Assembly: GCA_038744785.1 (NCBI GenBank)
Contig: JBCDLX010000008.1
Span: 1 to 64,000, forward strand
Source: Ovoidimarina sp038744785
Lineage (GTDB): Bacteria > Pseudomonadota > Alphaproteobacteria > Rhodobacterales > Rhodobacteraceae
Direction: 5' to 3'
DNA: 64,000 nt
Shown: positions 7,525 through 15,848 of the stretch, one piece after another
Position numbering within the stretch: position 1 is the first letter of the stretch
Layout: each line of letters opens with the position of its first letter
Notes under the pieces: generated by a model
What the model saw: the letters and a program-made list of their open reading frames with translations, nothing else
Told to the model about the DNA's origin: nothing
Databases searched by the model: none
Made by a program: the position numbers and the translations under genes

Positions 7525-7851
7525 AACCTGGCGCGACAAACCCGGCGCGACGGTCCCGAATGCCTATCTGCGACCGCCAAGTCAAACCGTGTTCGCTTCA
7601 CATCCTGTGAAGTCGCAGAAAAAAGCGGCTTGGCCAGCTCGATCGCATTGACCGCACCGTCTAAACACGTGCCTGCGGAGAATGCCCAGCGCAATGGCGC
7701 GAACAGATGCATCACGCAAAGCCAAGGCAAGTGCCGCGCCAACCGTTTCGGACATCGCAGGTTCAAGGATCGCGATGTGGTCGGATCTGGTTAAGACAGC
7801 GCACTAGGCACCAGCGACCAACAGAACCAATACTCCTGATACGCTGCACTC
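7525..7851. other. Intergenic region between convergent iron and amino-sugar operons
   Basis: 327 nt between two convergent operons. I see no terminator with a T-run. A 57-codon ORF on the minus strand (7582-7755, beginning MSETVGAALALALRD) reads like coding sequence at its N-terminus, but it has no ribosome site, is cut short and matches nothing I recognise. It may be the remnant of a lost gene or chance. Confidence 0.35.
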
Positions 7852-8982
7852 TTAACGCGGACGGGCGCGGTCAAGACTAGGAGATATTTCTACGAAAGCT
7901 GTTCGTGCGCCGGGGGAAAGACGCCCGAACTCAAGTCCAGCGACCTCTGCCGGAATAGACGTTGCCGCCTGCAATGCCCGATCAAGCGGCAATCCAATCT
8001 GCTCGACCGCCAGCTTAACGGCACGCGTCAGATCAAGATCGGCCCCGGCCAACGTTCCATCGGCAAGGGTCAAACGTCCGTTCGACCGCGTGATTTTTCG
8101 GCCATTCAATTCGAAGGCGTCCAAATCGGTCCCAGCAGGTGCCATGGCATCGGTCACCAGAAAGATGTTACCGGGTCCGCGCTTTGCGGCCAATGCAGCC
8201 CGCATGGTCGCGGGGTGTACGTGCAGCCCGTCTGCAATGATCCCAGTAGAAAGGCCGCCAAGGTCAAGCGCCGCACCAACGACGCCTGGCTCGCGGCTGC
8301 CAAGCTGGCGCATCGCGTTAAAAAGATGTGTCACACAACGCACCCCGGCTGCGGCATAGTCCCGGCAGGTCGCGAAATCAGCGTCTGTGTGCCCAAGCGA
8401 CAGCAAGATACCCGCCTGGACCAGGGCCCGAACCTGCTTAAGCGATACGCTTTCTGGTGCGATTGTGACCTTCAAGCGGGGCACGACACCGGCCGAGCCG
8501 ATCAGGAATTCCAGGTCCGCATCCGTCATCGGCCGGATCAAGCTGGAATCGTGCGCGCCTTTTTTGGCCTCGCTCAGGTGGGGCCCTTCCAAATGCAGGC
8601 CGGCGACCCCATCGATGCCCGCCTCACATGCGTCGCGGACCGCGTCGACCGCGGCACGGGTATGCTCGGGCGTGTCGGTGATTAGGGTCGGCAGGATCGC
8701 CGCCGTCCCCAACCGACGATGCGCCCTTGCGATTCTGGTCAGGGTCGCGACGCTCGGGTCATCGTTGAACATGACCCCATCCCCACCGTTGACCTGCAAA
8801 TCCACATATCCGGGCGCCAGGATCGCACCGGCCAAATCAACTTCTTTACCGCTAGCCTTAAGCTGATCCTCCGGGGCGACGGCCGTTACAACGCCATTCT
8901 CGCAGCATAGGGCGTGATCGTCATGCAAAAGGACACCATCAAAAATCCGCCCCCCGCGATATATAATGGTCCCTTCTGTCAT
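7852..8982 (-). CDS. nagA: N-acetylglucosamine-6-phosphate deacetylase
   Basis: A 376-aa amidohydrolase that converts GlcNAc-6-phosphate to glucosamine-6-phosphate and acetate. Metal and substrate motifs are in order: DLQVNGGDG, HLEGPHL, SLGHTDADF, HLFNAM, ADGLHVHP and the catalytic Asp in LVTDAMAPAG. The start at 8982 overlaps the stop of the SIS deaminase gene by 4 nt. It is the last gene of a leftward operon (kinase, regulator, deaminase, deacetylase), giving a full GlcNAc to fructose-6-phosphate route. Confidence 0.93.
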   Translation of the reverse strand: MTEGTIIYRGGRIFDGVLLHDDHALCCENGVVTAVAPEDQLKASGKEVDLAGAILAPGYVDLQVNGGDGVMFNDDPSVATLTRIARAHRRLGTAAILPTLITDTPEHTRAAVDAVRDACEAGIDGVAGLHLEGPHLSEAKKGAHDSSLIRPMTDADLEFLIGSAGVVPRLKVTIAPESVSLKQVRALVQAGILLSLGHTDADFATCRDYAAAGVRCVTHLFNAMRQLGSREPGVVGAALDLGGLSTGIIADGLHVHPATMRAALAAKRGPGNIFLVTDAMAPAGTDLDAFELNGRKITRSNGRLTLADGTLAGADLDLTRAVKLAVEQIGLPLDRALQAATSIPAEVAGLEFGRLSPGARTAFVEISPSLDRARPR

Positions 8983-10007
8983 ACCGTCTCGGTCACCTTC
9001 TTCAGGTGGCGTGGCGTATCGGGATTGATGCCGCGCCGCCCGGCTGCCTGTTCGACCATGGCGTAAAACGACACGATCAGCGCAATGGGATCGGTCAGCC
9101 AATGCCCCGTGCGCGCATGCTCAAGCCGACCGGCTGTGCGGACCGCATCCGAGGTTGCAAAAACCCGTGCGCCCTTTTGTGCGAGGGCTTCTGCAACATC
9201 AACGACCGCAGCCTCGGCCTTGTCGGCAGCGGCGAAACAGATCACCGGGAAGCCGCTTCCGACAATGGACACGGGGCCATGCAGGACTTCCGCAGACGAG
9301 TAGCTTTCAGCATGGATCTGACAGGTCTCTTTGAACTTAAGCGCTGCTTCGTTTGAGATCGCCCAGCTTGGGCCACGCCCAAGGGTGAACAAAGATCCCT
9401 CAGACAGGGCATCAAGCGGCGCCGACCAGTCGCATCGCACCGCCTGTTCCAGCGCCTCGGGCAGGTTTTGGACCGCCGCCATCAGGTCCCGATCCTGCCG
9501 CCACTCAGCAAAAAGCCACAGGCCTGCGGCAATCGATGTCACGAATGTCTTGGTCGCCGCGACGCTAAGCTCGGGCCCGGCATGAATGTCCAATGTCGCC
9601 GAAGCGGCCTCGGCCAGGGGCGAAACGGGATTATTGGTCAGCGCGAGCGCGAACGCACCGCTTTCCCGAGCATTCCTTGTAAGTTCAACGATATCAGGAC
9701 TTTGTCCAGATTGAGACACCGCGATGCAAAGCGCGCCGTTTGCCTTGATCTCGGCGCCGTAGATCGACGCAACAGATGGACCGACCGACGCCATCGGAAG
9801 GCCAAAAAGCAGCTCGCTGGCATATTTAAGGAACGTGCAGGCGTGGTCCGATGTGCCCCGCGCCACGGAAAGCAGAAACCGTGGATCGCGGCGCGCAATC
9901 TCGCGCGCGGTACGGGCATTTGCGTCCCTCCCCTGCTCAAGCAACCGTGCGACGGCTTCGGGGATCTCCTCGATTTCGCGCCGCATCTGCGTTTTGGGTA
10001 TCTCCAT
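8979..10007 (-). CDS. nagB: SIS-domain glucosamine-6-phosphate deaminase (NagB-II type)
   Basis: A 342-aa protein with two SIS domains, like the C-terminal isomerase half of GlmS without the glutaminase. Motifs include ARGTSDHA (phosphosugar loop), SQSGQSPD, TNNPVSPLAE and the C-terminal lysine segment HLKKVTETV. Such NagB-II proteins deaminate glucosamine-6-phosphate to fructose-6-phosphate in bacteria without classical NagB; none is seen here. It lies 9 nt after the GntR gene and overlaps nagA by 4 nt. AgaS-like deaminase activity is the main alternative. Confidence 0.85.
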   Translation of the reverse strand: MEIPKTQMRREIEEIPEAVARLLEQGRDANARTAREIARRDPRFLLSVARGTSDHACTFLKYASELLFGLPMASVGPSVASIYGAEIKANGALCIAVSQSGQSPDIVELTRNARESGAFALALTNNPVSPLAEAASATLDIHAGPELSVAATKTFVTSIAAGLWLFAEWRQDRDLMAAVQNLPEALEQAVRCDWSAPLDALSEGSLFTLGRGPSWAISNEAALKFKETCQIHAESYSSAEVLHGPVSIVGSGFPVICFAAADKAEAAVVDVAEALAQKGARVFATSDAVRTAGRLEHARTGHWLTDPIALIVSFYAMVEQAAGRRGINPDTPRHLKKVTETV

Positions 10008-10016
10008 CTAGGTGTC

Positions 10017-10775
10017 CTACTTTTGCGTCAGGCGAAGCTCGGCGACAAAATCATAAGCATCGCCCCGATAAACCGAGAGCGTGAATTCCGCGACCTGACC
10101 GTCTTCGAGGTACGAGGTGCGCTCGATGCTGAGCGCCGCCGCGTGCGCCGGGACATTCAACAGCGCGGCTTCCTCCGGCCCGAGGTTCAGAGCGCTGAAC
10201 CGCTGGATCGCCCGCACCGGGCGATTTCCTGTCTGGTCCAGCACGCGGTAAAGCGATGTTTCCACTTCAAGAGGATTTGGAAGGATGTGCAGCGGCAGCG
10301 TCGCACGCTCAAGCGCGAGTGGCCGGTCGTCGGCGGTGCGTAATCGGTAGATGCGTGCCACAGACGTTCCCGGTTCTAGACCCAGCACCTCAATCTCGCG
10401 CGGGGAGGCCCGGACAATTCCCCTTTCAAGCCAGGTCGACTCCGTCAACATGCCGCGATGCGCCATATCCTCGCTAAACGACGTGAGTTCGATCAGCGAT
10501 TGCTCCACCCGCGCCGCCGCCTCGCGCACAAAGGACCCCGACCCTTGCCGCTGGACAACCAAGCCCTTGTCCACAAGTTCCTGCATAGCTTTCCGGACCG
10601 TTACGCGGGACAGCCCTGTCACTTCGGCGATCTCTCGTTCAGGAGGAAGCGACGCGCTGGCCGGCAGGACGCCCTGATCAATGGCCTCCTGGATCCGGCG
10701 GCGCAGCTGCGCATAACGCGGGCCAGCATCGGGGCGAAGCCACCCGTTGGGGAGCAAAAACTCGGCGATGCTCAT
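10017..10775 (-). CDS. GntR/HutC family regulator of amino-sugar use (NagQ-like)
   Basis: A 252-aa regulator: winged helix (about residues 15-80, PPEREIAEVTGLSRVTVRKAMQEL) and a C-terminal UTRA ligand domain (about 95-245). HutC-type regulators in nag operons (NagQ, NagR, DasR) are released from DNA by phosphorylated amino sugars. It sits between the kinase gene (4-nt overlap) and the deaminase gene, so it controls its own operon. Likely operators are the repeated motif in the divergent promoter (11655-11674 and 11769-11788). Confidence 0.85.
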   Translation of the reverse strand: MSIAEFLLPNGWLRPDAGPRYAQLRRRIQEAIDQGVLPASASLPPEREIAEVTGLSRVTVRKAMQELVDKGLVVQRQGSGSFVREAAARVEQSLIELTSFSEDMAHRGMLTESTWLERGIVRASPREIEVLGLEPGTSVARIYRLRTADDRPLALERATLPLHILPNPLEVETSLYRVLDQTGNRPVRAIQRFSALNLGPEEAALLNVPAHAAALSIERTSYLEDGQVAEFTLSVYRGDAYDFVAELRLTQK

Positions 10776-11653
10776 GGCAGGGTCTCCATGGCAAGCATGC
10801 GTGCAAGATCAAGCGCCCCGTCAATAGGATCAGCAGCAGGCTCAACCAGGGCCGCGCGAAGACCAGAAGGCAGATAATCTTGGTAATGCGGCCCGATACC
10901 GCCGGTCAGGCAGAATTCCATCCCATCGCGCCAGCCAAGGCTGGTGGCAACCGTATCAAGGTATGCAGCCCCGCTTTCAAAGATCGGCCGCGCGACAGGA
11001 TCACCCTTTTGGGCCGCGGCACAGATGTCGGGCGCAAGGGCCGCAATGTCGCCCGGCGACGCGGTTCCGCAGAAATCCACGATCGCGCCGGACGAACCAA
11101 ACCGGGAAAGAAGCGCGCGCGTCAGGTCAGATGCCGGGATCAGACCATCGACGGAATCAAGCGTGACCGACATTGCCGAGCGAACCACCCAATATGCCGA
11201 AGCCTGATCACCCAATTGCCAGCCCCAGCCGCCCGCAAATCGCACGCGACCCTGGGCCTGGAATGCAAGAAACGACCCCGTCCCGCAATGCGCAAGCACG
11301 CCATCCGTTTCGCCAAGCGCCCCACGCAGCGCGATGCGTCGATCATCGGACACACGCACCCGCGAAAATGGAAGCGCATCTGTAACCGCGCGCGCTACTT
11401 GGTCGTCGGTTACCCCGGCCAGGCCAAGATACGCAGGGGTGTCAAACAAGATGTCCGCCGGGACATTTGCGTCACGCGCAAGTGCCTCGACACCCAAGCG
11501 GATCTCGGCAACCGCGCGTTCGAAACCGCTAAACACATTGGCAGGCCCGACCTCGACCTGGTGGCGACCGTTTGGACCAAACAGCGCAAGCCGGCACCGC
11601 GTGCCACCGCCGTCTACGGCCAGAACTGTAGTGTCAGCAGCACCCTTGGTCAT
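10772..11653 (-). CDS. BadF/BadG-type N-acetylglucosamine (or N-acetylmuramic acid) kinase
   Basis: A 293-aa ASKHA-fold kinase with phosphate-1 loop AVDGGGTRCRLAL, phosphate-2 AHCGTGSFLAF and adenosine motif LTGGIG. It phosphorylates the imported amino sugar at O6, feeding NagA. The divergent neighbour encodes a MurQ-like etherase, so MurNAc may be a second substrate, as for clostridial MurK of the same family. The ATG at 11653 has no ribosome site; the shared promoter motif ends 1 nt before it, suggesting a leaderless message or an operator right at the start. Confidence 0.85.
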   Translation of the reverse strand: MTKGAADTTVLAVDGGGTRCRLALFGPNGRHQVEVGPANVFSGFERAVAEIRLGVEALARDANVPADILFDTPAYLGLAGVTDDQVARAVTDALPFSRVRVSDDRRIALRGALGETDGVLAHCGTGSFLAFQAQGRVRFAGGWGWQLGDQASAYWVVRSAMSVTLDSVDGLIPASDLTRALLSRFGSSGAIVDFCGTASPGDIAALAPDICAAAQKGDPVARPIFESGAAYLDTVATSLGWRDGMEFCLTGGIGPHYQDYLPSGLRAALVEPAADPIDGALDLARMLAMETLP

Positions 11654-11654
11654 A

Positions 11655-11674
11655 ACAATACCTATACAATACAA
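11655..11674 (-). promoter_or_regulatory. Promoter/operator motif, copy facing the kinase operon
   Basis: Read on the minus strand it is TTGTATTGTATAGGTATTGT. It matches the copy at 11769-11788 at 16 of 20 positions and points the opposite way. It ends 1 nt before the kinase ATG and contains TATAGG, which could be a -10 box or part of a HutC-type (GntR) site. Confidence 0.5.
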
Positions 11675-11768
11675 ATTTGCATCTGAAAAGGATTTTTAAA
11701 ACCAATTAGGCCGAATTTAGAGAGTTAACATGAATATCGGACGCCTAGTAGAGTCCGCTCTAGACAAA

Positions 11769-11788
11769 TGGTATTTAATAGGTACTGT
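11769..11788 (+). promoter_or_regulatory. Promoter/operator motif, copy facing the murQ-transporter operon
   Basis: TGGTATTTAATAGGTACTGT, matching the divergent copy at 16 of 20 positions. It lies 25 nt before the chosen start of the MurQ-like gene and 7 nt before an alternative ATG at 11796. A further inverted repeat, TAGAG-TCCG-CTCTA, is at 11749-11762. Confidence 0.5.
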
Positions 11789-11813
11789 AACTGTCATGGG
11801 GGAGATTCGCTCG

Positions 11814-12704
11814 ATGCCATCCAACACCGAAATGATGCACGCGCAGAGCCAGGGCATTGACCTGCTCCCTCCGAACGACATCGCGCTGATCCTTCTTCGG
11901 GCCCAGGCAGAGGCCGCCGAAGCCGCGATCCGATCATCCGATGCAATCTGCGCCGCAGCCGCGGCCATGGCGCGCACCCTGTCTGACGGTGGCAAGCTGT
12001 ATTACATCGCGGCTGGATCTTCAGGGTTGATGGCCGCCGCCGACGCGATGGAGCTTGGCGGAACGTTTGGGATCCACCCCGACCAAGTTCAGATTGTCAT
12101 GGCCGGGGGGATTCCCACATCTGCGCAGATGCCGGGCGGCACCGAGGATGATACGGCGGGGCTTAACGAAAACCTTGCCCCGCTTTCGCCTCTGGACACG
12201 GTGATCGCGGTCACGGCCAGTGGCGGCACACGATACACCGTTGCAGCCGCAGAGATCGCCCGCGCAAAAGGCGCATCCGTCATTGGGATCGCCAACAACC
12301 CGGGGTCGCGCCTTCTCGACATCGCGGACATCCCTGTCCTTCTTCAGACGCCACCCGAAGTGTTGTCAGGGTCCACACGGCTTGGCGCGGGCACGGCGCA
12401 GAAGATCGCACTTAACACTCTATCGACTCTGATGGCCGTCGAGCTTGGGCACGTTTACGATGGGATGATGGTCAATGTCGTGGCCGACAACGAAAAGCTT
12501 ATGCACCGGGCATCCGGAATTGTCGAAACGATCGCGGGAGTCGGCACCACCGTCGCTGCGGACGCGCTTCGACAGACCGGTGGTCTTGTGAAGCCCGCCG
12601 TCCTGATTGCATCCGGCGCCGGTTCGCCAGAGGATGCCAACGCCCGCCTAGACCGAGCCAATGGAAACCTTCGCGAAGCGCTCGCCATGCTCGAAACTCG
12701 TTAA
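11814..12704 (+). CDS. murQ: MurQ-like N-acetylmuramic acid 6-phosphate etherase
   Basis: A 296-aa SIS-domain protein aligned with E. coli MurQ by AAGSSGLMAAADAMELGGTFG (catalytic Glu kept), GGTEDD (second acidic residue kept), ITASGGT-like loop, GSTRLGAGTAQK and VNVVADNEKL. MurQ cleaves the lactyl ether of MurNAc-6-P to give GlcNAc-6-P. The usual ECPP is ELGG here and GRLG is GLMA, so it is a divergent subfamily whose exact substrate is uncertain. Start chosen for GGGGGAG at 11799-11805; 11796 is possible. First gene of the transporter operon. Confidence 0.78.
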   Translation: MPSNTEMMHAQSQGIDLLPPNDIALILLRAQAEAAEAAIRSSDAICAAAAAMARTLSDGGKLYYIAAGSSGLMAAADAMELGGTFGIHPDQVQIVMAGGIPTSAQMPGGTEDDTAGLNENLAPLSPLDTVIAVTASGGTRYTVAAAEIARAKGASVIGIANNPGSRLLDIADIPVLLQTPPEVLSGSTRLGAGTAQKIALNTLSTLMAVELGHVYDGMMVNVVADNEKLMHRASGIVETIAGVGTTVAADALRQTGGLVKPAVLIASGAGSPEDANARLDRANGNLREALAMLETR

Positions 12705-12736
12705 CAAATCAAAAAATACCCAACAGGAGAAGCAAA

Positions 12737-13993
12737 ATGCCACGTAGATTAACCACCCTGCTTTTGTCATCGACGCTTATCGCGAGCGGTGCCGGAGCCA
12801 TGGCTCAAGACGTCACGCTGACCATCGAAAGCTGGCGGAACGACGACCTGACGCTTTGGCAGGACCAGATCATTCCAGCCTTCGAGGCCGCCAACCCTGG
12901 CATCAAGGTTCAGTTCACACCGTCCGCCCCGGCAGAGTACAACGCCGTTCTCAACTCAAAGCTCGACGCGGGCTCGGCCGGCGATCTTATCACATGTCGC
13001 CCCTTTGACGCGTCGCTTGCACTTTACGATGCAGGTCACCTTACAGATCTCAGCGACCTGGGCGGAATGGCCAACTTCTCGGATGTCGCGAAGTCGGCAT
13101 GGACCACCGACGACGGCGCGGCCACGTTCTGCGTTCCGATGGCCTCGGTGATCCACGGATTCATCTACAACAAAGACGCCTTCGAAGAACTTGGGCTGGC
13201 TGTCCCCACGACCGAGGCAGAGTTCTTTGCGGCCCTCGATACGATCAAAGAAGACGGGTCCTACATCCCGATGGCGATGGGCACGAACGACCAGTGGGAA
13301 GCGGCCACGATGGGCTATCAGAACATCGGACCGAACTATTGGAAAGGCGAAGAGGGTCGCCTTGCGCTGATCAGTGGCGACCAGAAACTGACCGATCCGC
13401 AATGGATCGCGCCTTATGAACAGATCGCCAGGTGGAAGGACTATCTGGGTGACGGGTTTGAGGCGCAGACCTATCCCGACAGCCAGAACATTTTCACGCT
13501 GGGCCGCGCCGCGATCTATCCTGCCGGATCGTGGGAAATCTCGGGCTTCAACGCCCAGGCCGATTTCGAGATGGGCGCCTTCAAGCCACCTGTCTCGAAC
13601 GCAGGCGACACCTGCTACATCTCGGACCACACCGATATCGCGATGGGTCTGAACGCCGCCTCCCCCAACGCAGAAGCCGCGCGCACCTTCCTTGACTGGA
13701 TGGGCACCGAAGAGTTCGCCACGATCTACGCCAACGCACTTCCTGGCTTTTTCTCGCTTTCGAGCCATGACGTGCCGATGGAGGACGCACTGGCACAGGA
13801 GTTCGTGTCCTGGCGCGGCGAATGCGAAAGCACGATCCGGTCCACGTACCAAATCCTGTCGCGTGGCACGCCGAACCTTGAAAACGAGACTTGGAACGCG
13901 TCCGCCCAAGTGATCAAGGGCGCCGAGGCCCCAGCCGATGCCGCCGCCCGTCTGCAGTACGGCTTGGCAAGCTGGTACGATCCGCAAAAGTAA
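12737..13993 (+). CDS. Family 1 extracellular sugar-binding protein of an amino-sugar ABC transporter
   Basis: A 418-aa periplasmic protein with a signal peptide (about 1-23, ending AMAQD). The family 1 solute-binding fold is seen in TLTIESWRNDDLTLWQDQIIPAFEAANPG at the start of the mature protein and PAGSWEI later; four cysteines occur in the mature part. It lies 32 nt after murQ with AGGAGA upstream. Two permeases, a dehydrogenase and an ATPase follow. The nag/mur setting points to GlcNAc, chitobiose or muropeptide sugars; the exact ligand is not readable from sequence. Confidence 0.85.
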   Translation: MPRRLTTLLLSSTLIASGAGAMAQDVTLTIESWRNDDLTLWQDQIIPAFEAANPGIKVQFTPSAPAEYNAVLNSKLDAGSAGDLITCRPFDASLALYDAGHLTDLSDLGGMANFSDVAKSAWTTDDGAATFCVPMASVIHGFIYNKDAFEELGLAVPTTEAEFFAALDTIKEDGSYIPMAMGTNDQWEAATMGYQNIGPNYWKGEEGRLALISGDQKLTDPQWIAPYEQIARWKDYLGDGFEAQTYPDSQNIFTLGRAAIYPAGSWEISGFNAQADFEMGAFKPPVSNAGDTCYISDHTDIAMGLNAASPNAEAARTFLDWMGTEEFATIYANALPGFFSLSSHDVPMEDALAQEFVSWRGECESTIRSTYQILSRGTPNLENETWNASAQVIKGAEAPADAAARLQYGLASWYDPQK

Positions 13994-14071
13994 GGCACGT
14001 GCCGTTCCACCGGGGCGCCGCTTGCGCGCGTGCGTCCCGGCACCGCCCGATCCCCAACACAGGACGGAACC

Positions 14072-14998
14072 ATGTCCGGCTCTGGCCAAAATCCCAAGAT
14101 TCGCTGGCACATAGTTGTATTCCTTGCGCCTGCCGTCGCCGTTTACACGGCTGTCATGATCTTCCCGCTATTCAACACCCTGCGCCTCGCACTGTATTCG
14201 GAGATCGAGCAGGAGCGCGTGTTCGTGGGACTTCAGAATTTCCAGAAGTTGTTCGGCGATGCGATCTGGGCCGACCAGTTCTGGAATGCGCTGGGAAACA
14301 ACTTTTGGTTCTTCTTCGTCCATATGCTGGTGCAGAACCCCATTGGCATCCTACTGGCAGCGATCCTGTCGCATCCGCGCCTGCGGTTTGCAGCGCTCTA
14401 TCGAACGGCGATCTTCGTGCCGACGATCCTAAGCTTCGTCATCGTGGGCTTCGCATGGAAACTGATCCTTTCGCCGATTTGGGGCATCGCGCCCTCGATG
14501 CTTGATGCTGTCGGGCTTAAATCGCTCTTCGCACCCTGGCTCGGAAAAGAGGAATACGCGCTGACCGCGCTGTCGCTGATTTCGGTTTGGCAGTTTATCG
14601 GCATCCCAATGATGCTGATCTATGCCGCGTTGCTGTCAATCCCCGATGAGATCCTAGAAGCCGGAGAGGTCGACGGGATCACCGGCATGGCCGCGTTCTG
14701 GAAGATCAAGCTACCTCTGATCCTGCCGTCGATCGGAATCATCTCGATCCTGACCTTCGTGGGCAACTTTAACGCCTTTGACCTGATCTATGTCGCGCAA
14801 GGGGCGCTGGCAGGACCCGATTTCTCGACCGACATTCTGGGCACGTTTATGTACCGGACCTTCTTCGGCTTCCAGCTTCAGCTTGGCGACCCGCATATGG
14901 GATCGGCGATTGCGGCGGCCATGTTCGGAATCATTCTGGTGGGGGTTTGTATCTACTTGTTCGGCATCCAGACCCGCATCCGCCGGTATCAGATGTGA
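14072..14998 (+). CDS. Sugar ABC transporter permease (MalF-like)
   Basis: A 308-aa inner-membrane protein with six predicted segments, first at about 13-35 (IVVFLAPAVAVYTAVMIF). The ABC permease EAA loop is near residue 190: EAGEVDGITGMAAFWKIKLPLILP. The start has GGACGG upstream and a gap of 78 nt from the binding-protein gene. It pairs with the next permease, which starts 10 nt after its stop. Function is inward transport of the amino sugar delivered by the preceding binding protein. Confidence 0.88.
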   Translation: MSGSGQNPKIRWHIVVFLAPAVAVYTAVMIFPLFNTLRLALYSEIEQERVFVGLQNFQKLFGDAIWADQFWNALGNNFWFFFVHMLVQNPIGILLAAILSHPRLRFAALYRTAIFVPTILSFVIVGFAWKLILSPIWGIAPSMLDAVGLKSLFAPWLGKEEYALTALSLISVWQFIGIPMMLIYAALLSIPDEILEAGEVDGITGMAAFWKIKLPLILPSIGIISILTFVGNFNAFDLIYVAQGALAGPDFSTDILGTFMYRTFFGFQLQLGDPHMGSAIAAAMFGIILVGVCIYLFGIQTRIRRYQM

Positions 14999-15008
14999 GG
15001 GCCTTCTG

Positions 15009-15848
15009 ATGAACCAGGCCCGCAAAAATCCGCTGAACTCCTTTGCCGCCCATGCGGTGCTGATCACCTACACGCTAATCGCCCTGTTTCCAGTCTTTGT
15101 GATCATCATCAACAGCTTCAAGACCCGCCGGGAAATATTCCGCGAACCGCTGGCGCTGCCCGATGCCGAGAGCTTTTCGCTGATCGGCTATCAAACCGTG
15201 ATGAAGCAGGGTGACTTCTTCCTCTATTTCCAGAATTCGTTCATCGTCACGGTCGCCTCGTTGTTCTTTATCCTTCTCTTTGGGGCGATGGCTGCGTTTG
15301 CGCTGGCAGAATACCGGTTCAAGGGGAACCTATTGATGGGGCTTTACCTGGCCCTTGGCATCATGATCCCGATCCGGATCGGAACAGTCGCCATTCTTGA
15401 GATGATGGTCGCCACTGGTTTGGTCAACACGCTTTGGGCGCTGATCCTTGTCTATACCGCGCAAGGCCTGCCCCTTGCCGTCTTCATCCTGTCAGAATTC
15501 ATGCGGCAGGTGTCGGATGATCTGAAGAACGCAGGCCGAATAGACGGTTTGAGCGAATACACGATCTTCTTCCGGCTTGTCCTACCTCTGATCCGACCCG
15601 CGATGGCGACGGTCGCGGTGTTCAACATGATCCCGATCTGGAACGACCTTTGGTTCCCGCTGATCCTGGCACCCGCCGAGGAGACCAAGACCCTGACGCT
15701 GGGAAGCCAAGTCTTCATCGGACAGTTTGTTACCGACTGGAATGCCGTCCTGTCGGCCCTGTCGCTGGCGGTTCTGCCGGTCCTTGCGCTTTATGTCATC
15801 TTCTCGCGGCAACTGATCCGCGGCATCACATCGGGAGCCGTGAAATGA
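15009..15848 (+). CDS. Sugar ABC transporter permease (MalG-like)
   Basis: A 279-aa inner-membrane protein with an N-terminal segment (LITYTLIALFPVFVIIINSFKT) and a typical EAA loop, KNAGRIDGLSEYTIFFRLVLPLIRP. It forms the heterodimeric channel with the upstream MalF-like permease. The start follows 10 nt after that gene and its TGA overlaps the ATG of the dehydrogenase gene (ATGA), so they are co-translated. Confidence 0.88.
   Translation: MNQARKNPLNSFAAHAVLITYTLIALFPVFVIIINSFKTRREIFREPLALPDAESFSLIGYQTVMKQGDFFLYFQNSFIVTVASLFFILLFGAMAAFALAEYRFKGNLLMGLYLALGIMIPIRIGTVAILEMMVATGLVNTLWALILVYTAQGLPLAVFILSEFMRQVSDDLKNAGRIDGLSEYTIFFRLVLPLIRPAMATVAVFNMIPIWNDLWFPLILAPAEETKTLTLGSQVFIGQFVTDWNAVLSALSLAVLPVLALYVIFSRQLIRGITSGAVK

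Noticed and set aside
9468..10343. A 291-codon open frame on the plus strand
   Set aside because: Antisense to the SIS deaminase and GntR genes, both well supported.
12956..14110. A 384-codon open frame on the minus strand
   Set aside because: Antisense to the sugar-binding protein gene and its downstream gap; no domain, composition typical of a shadow.
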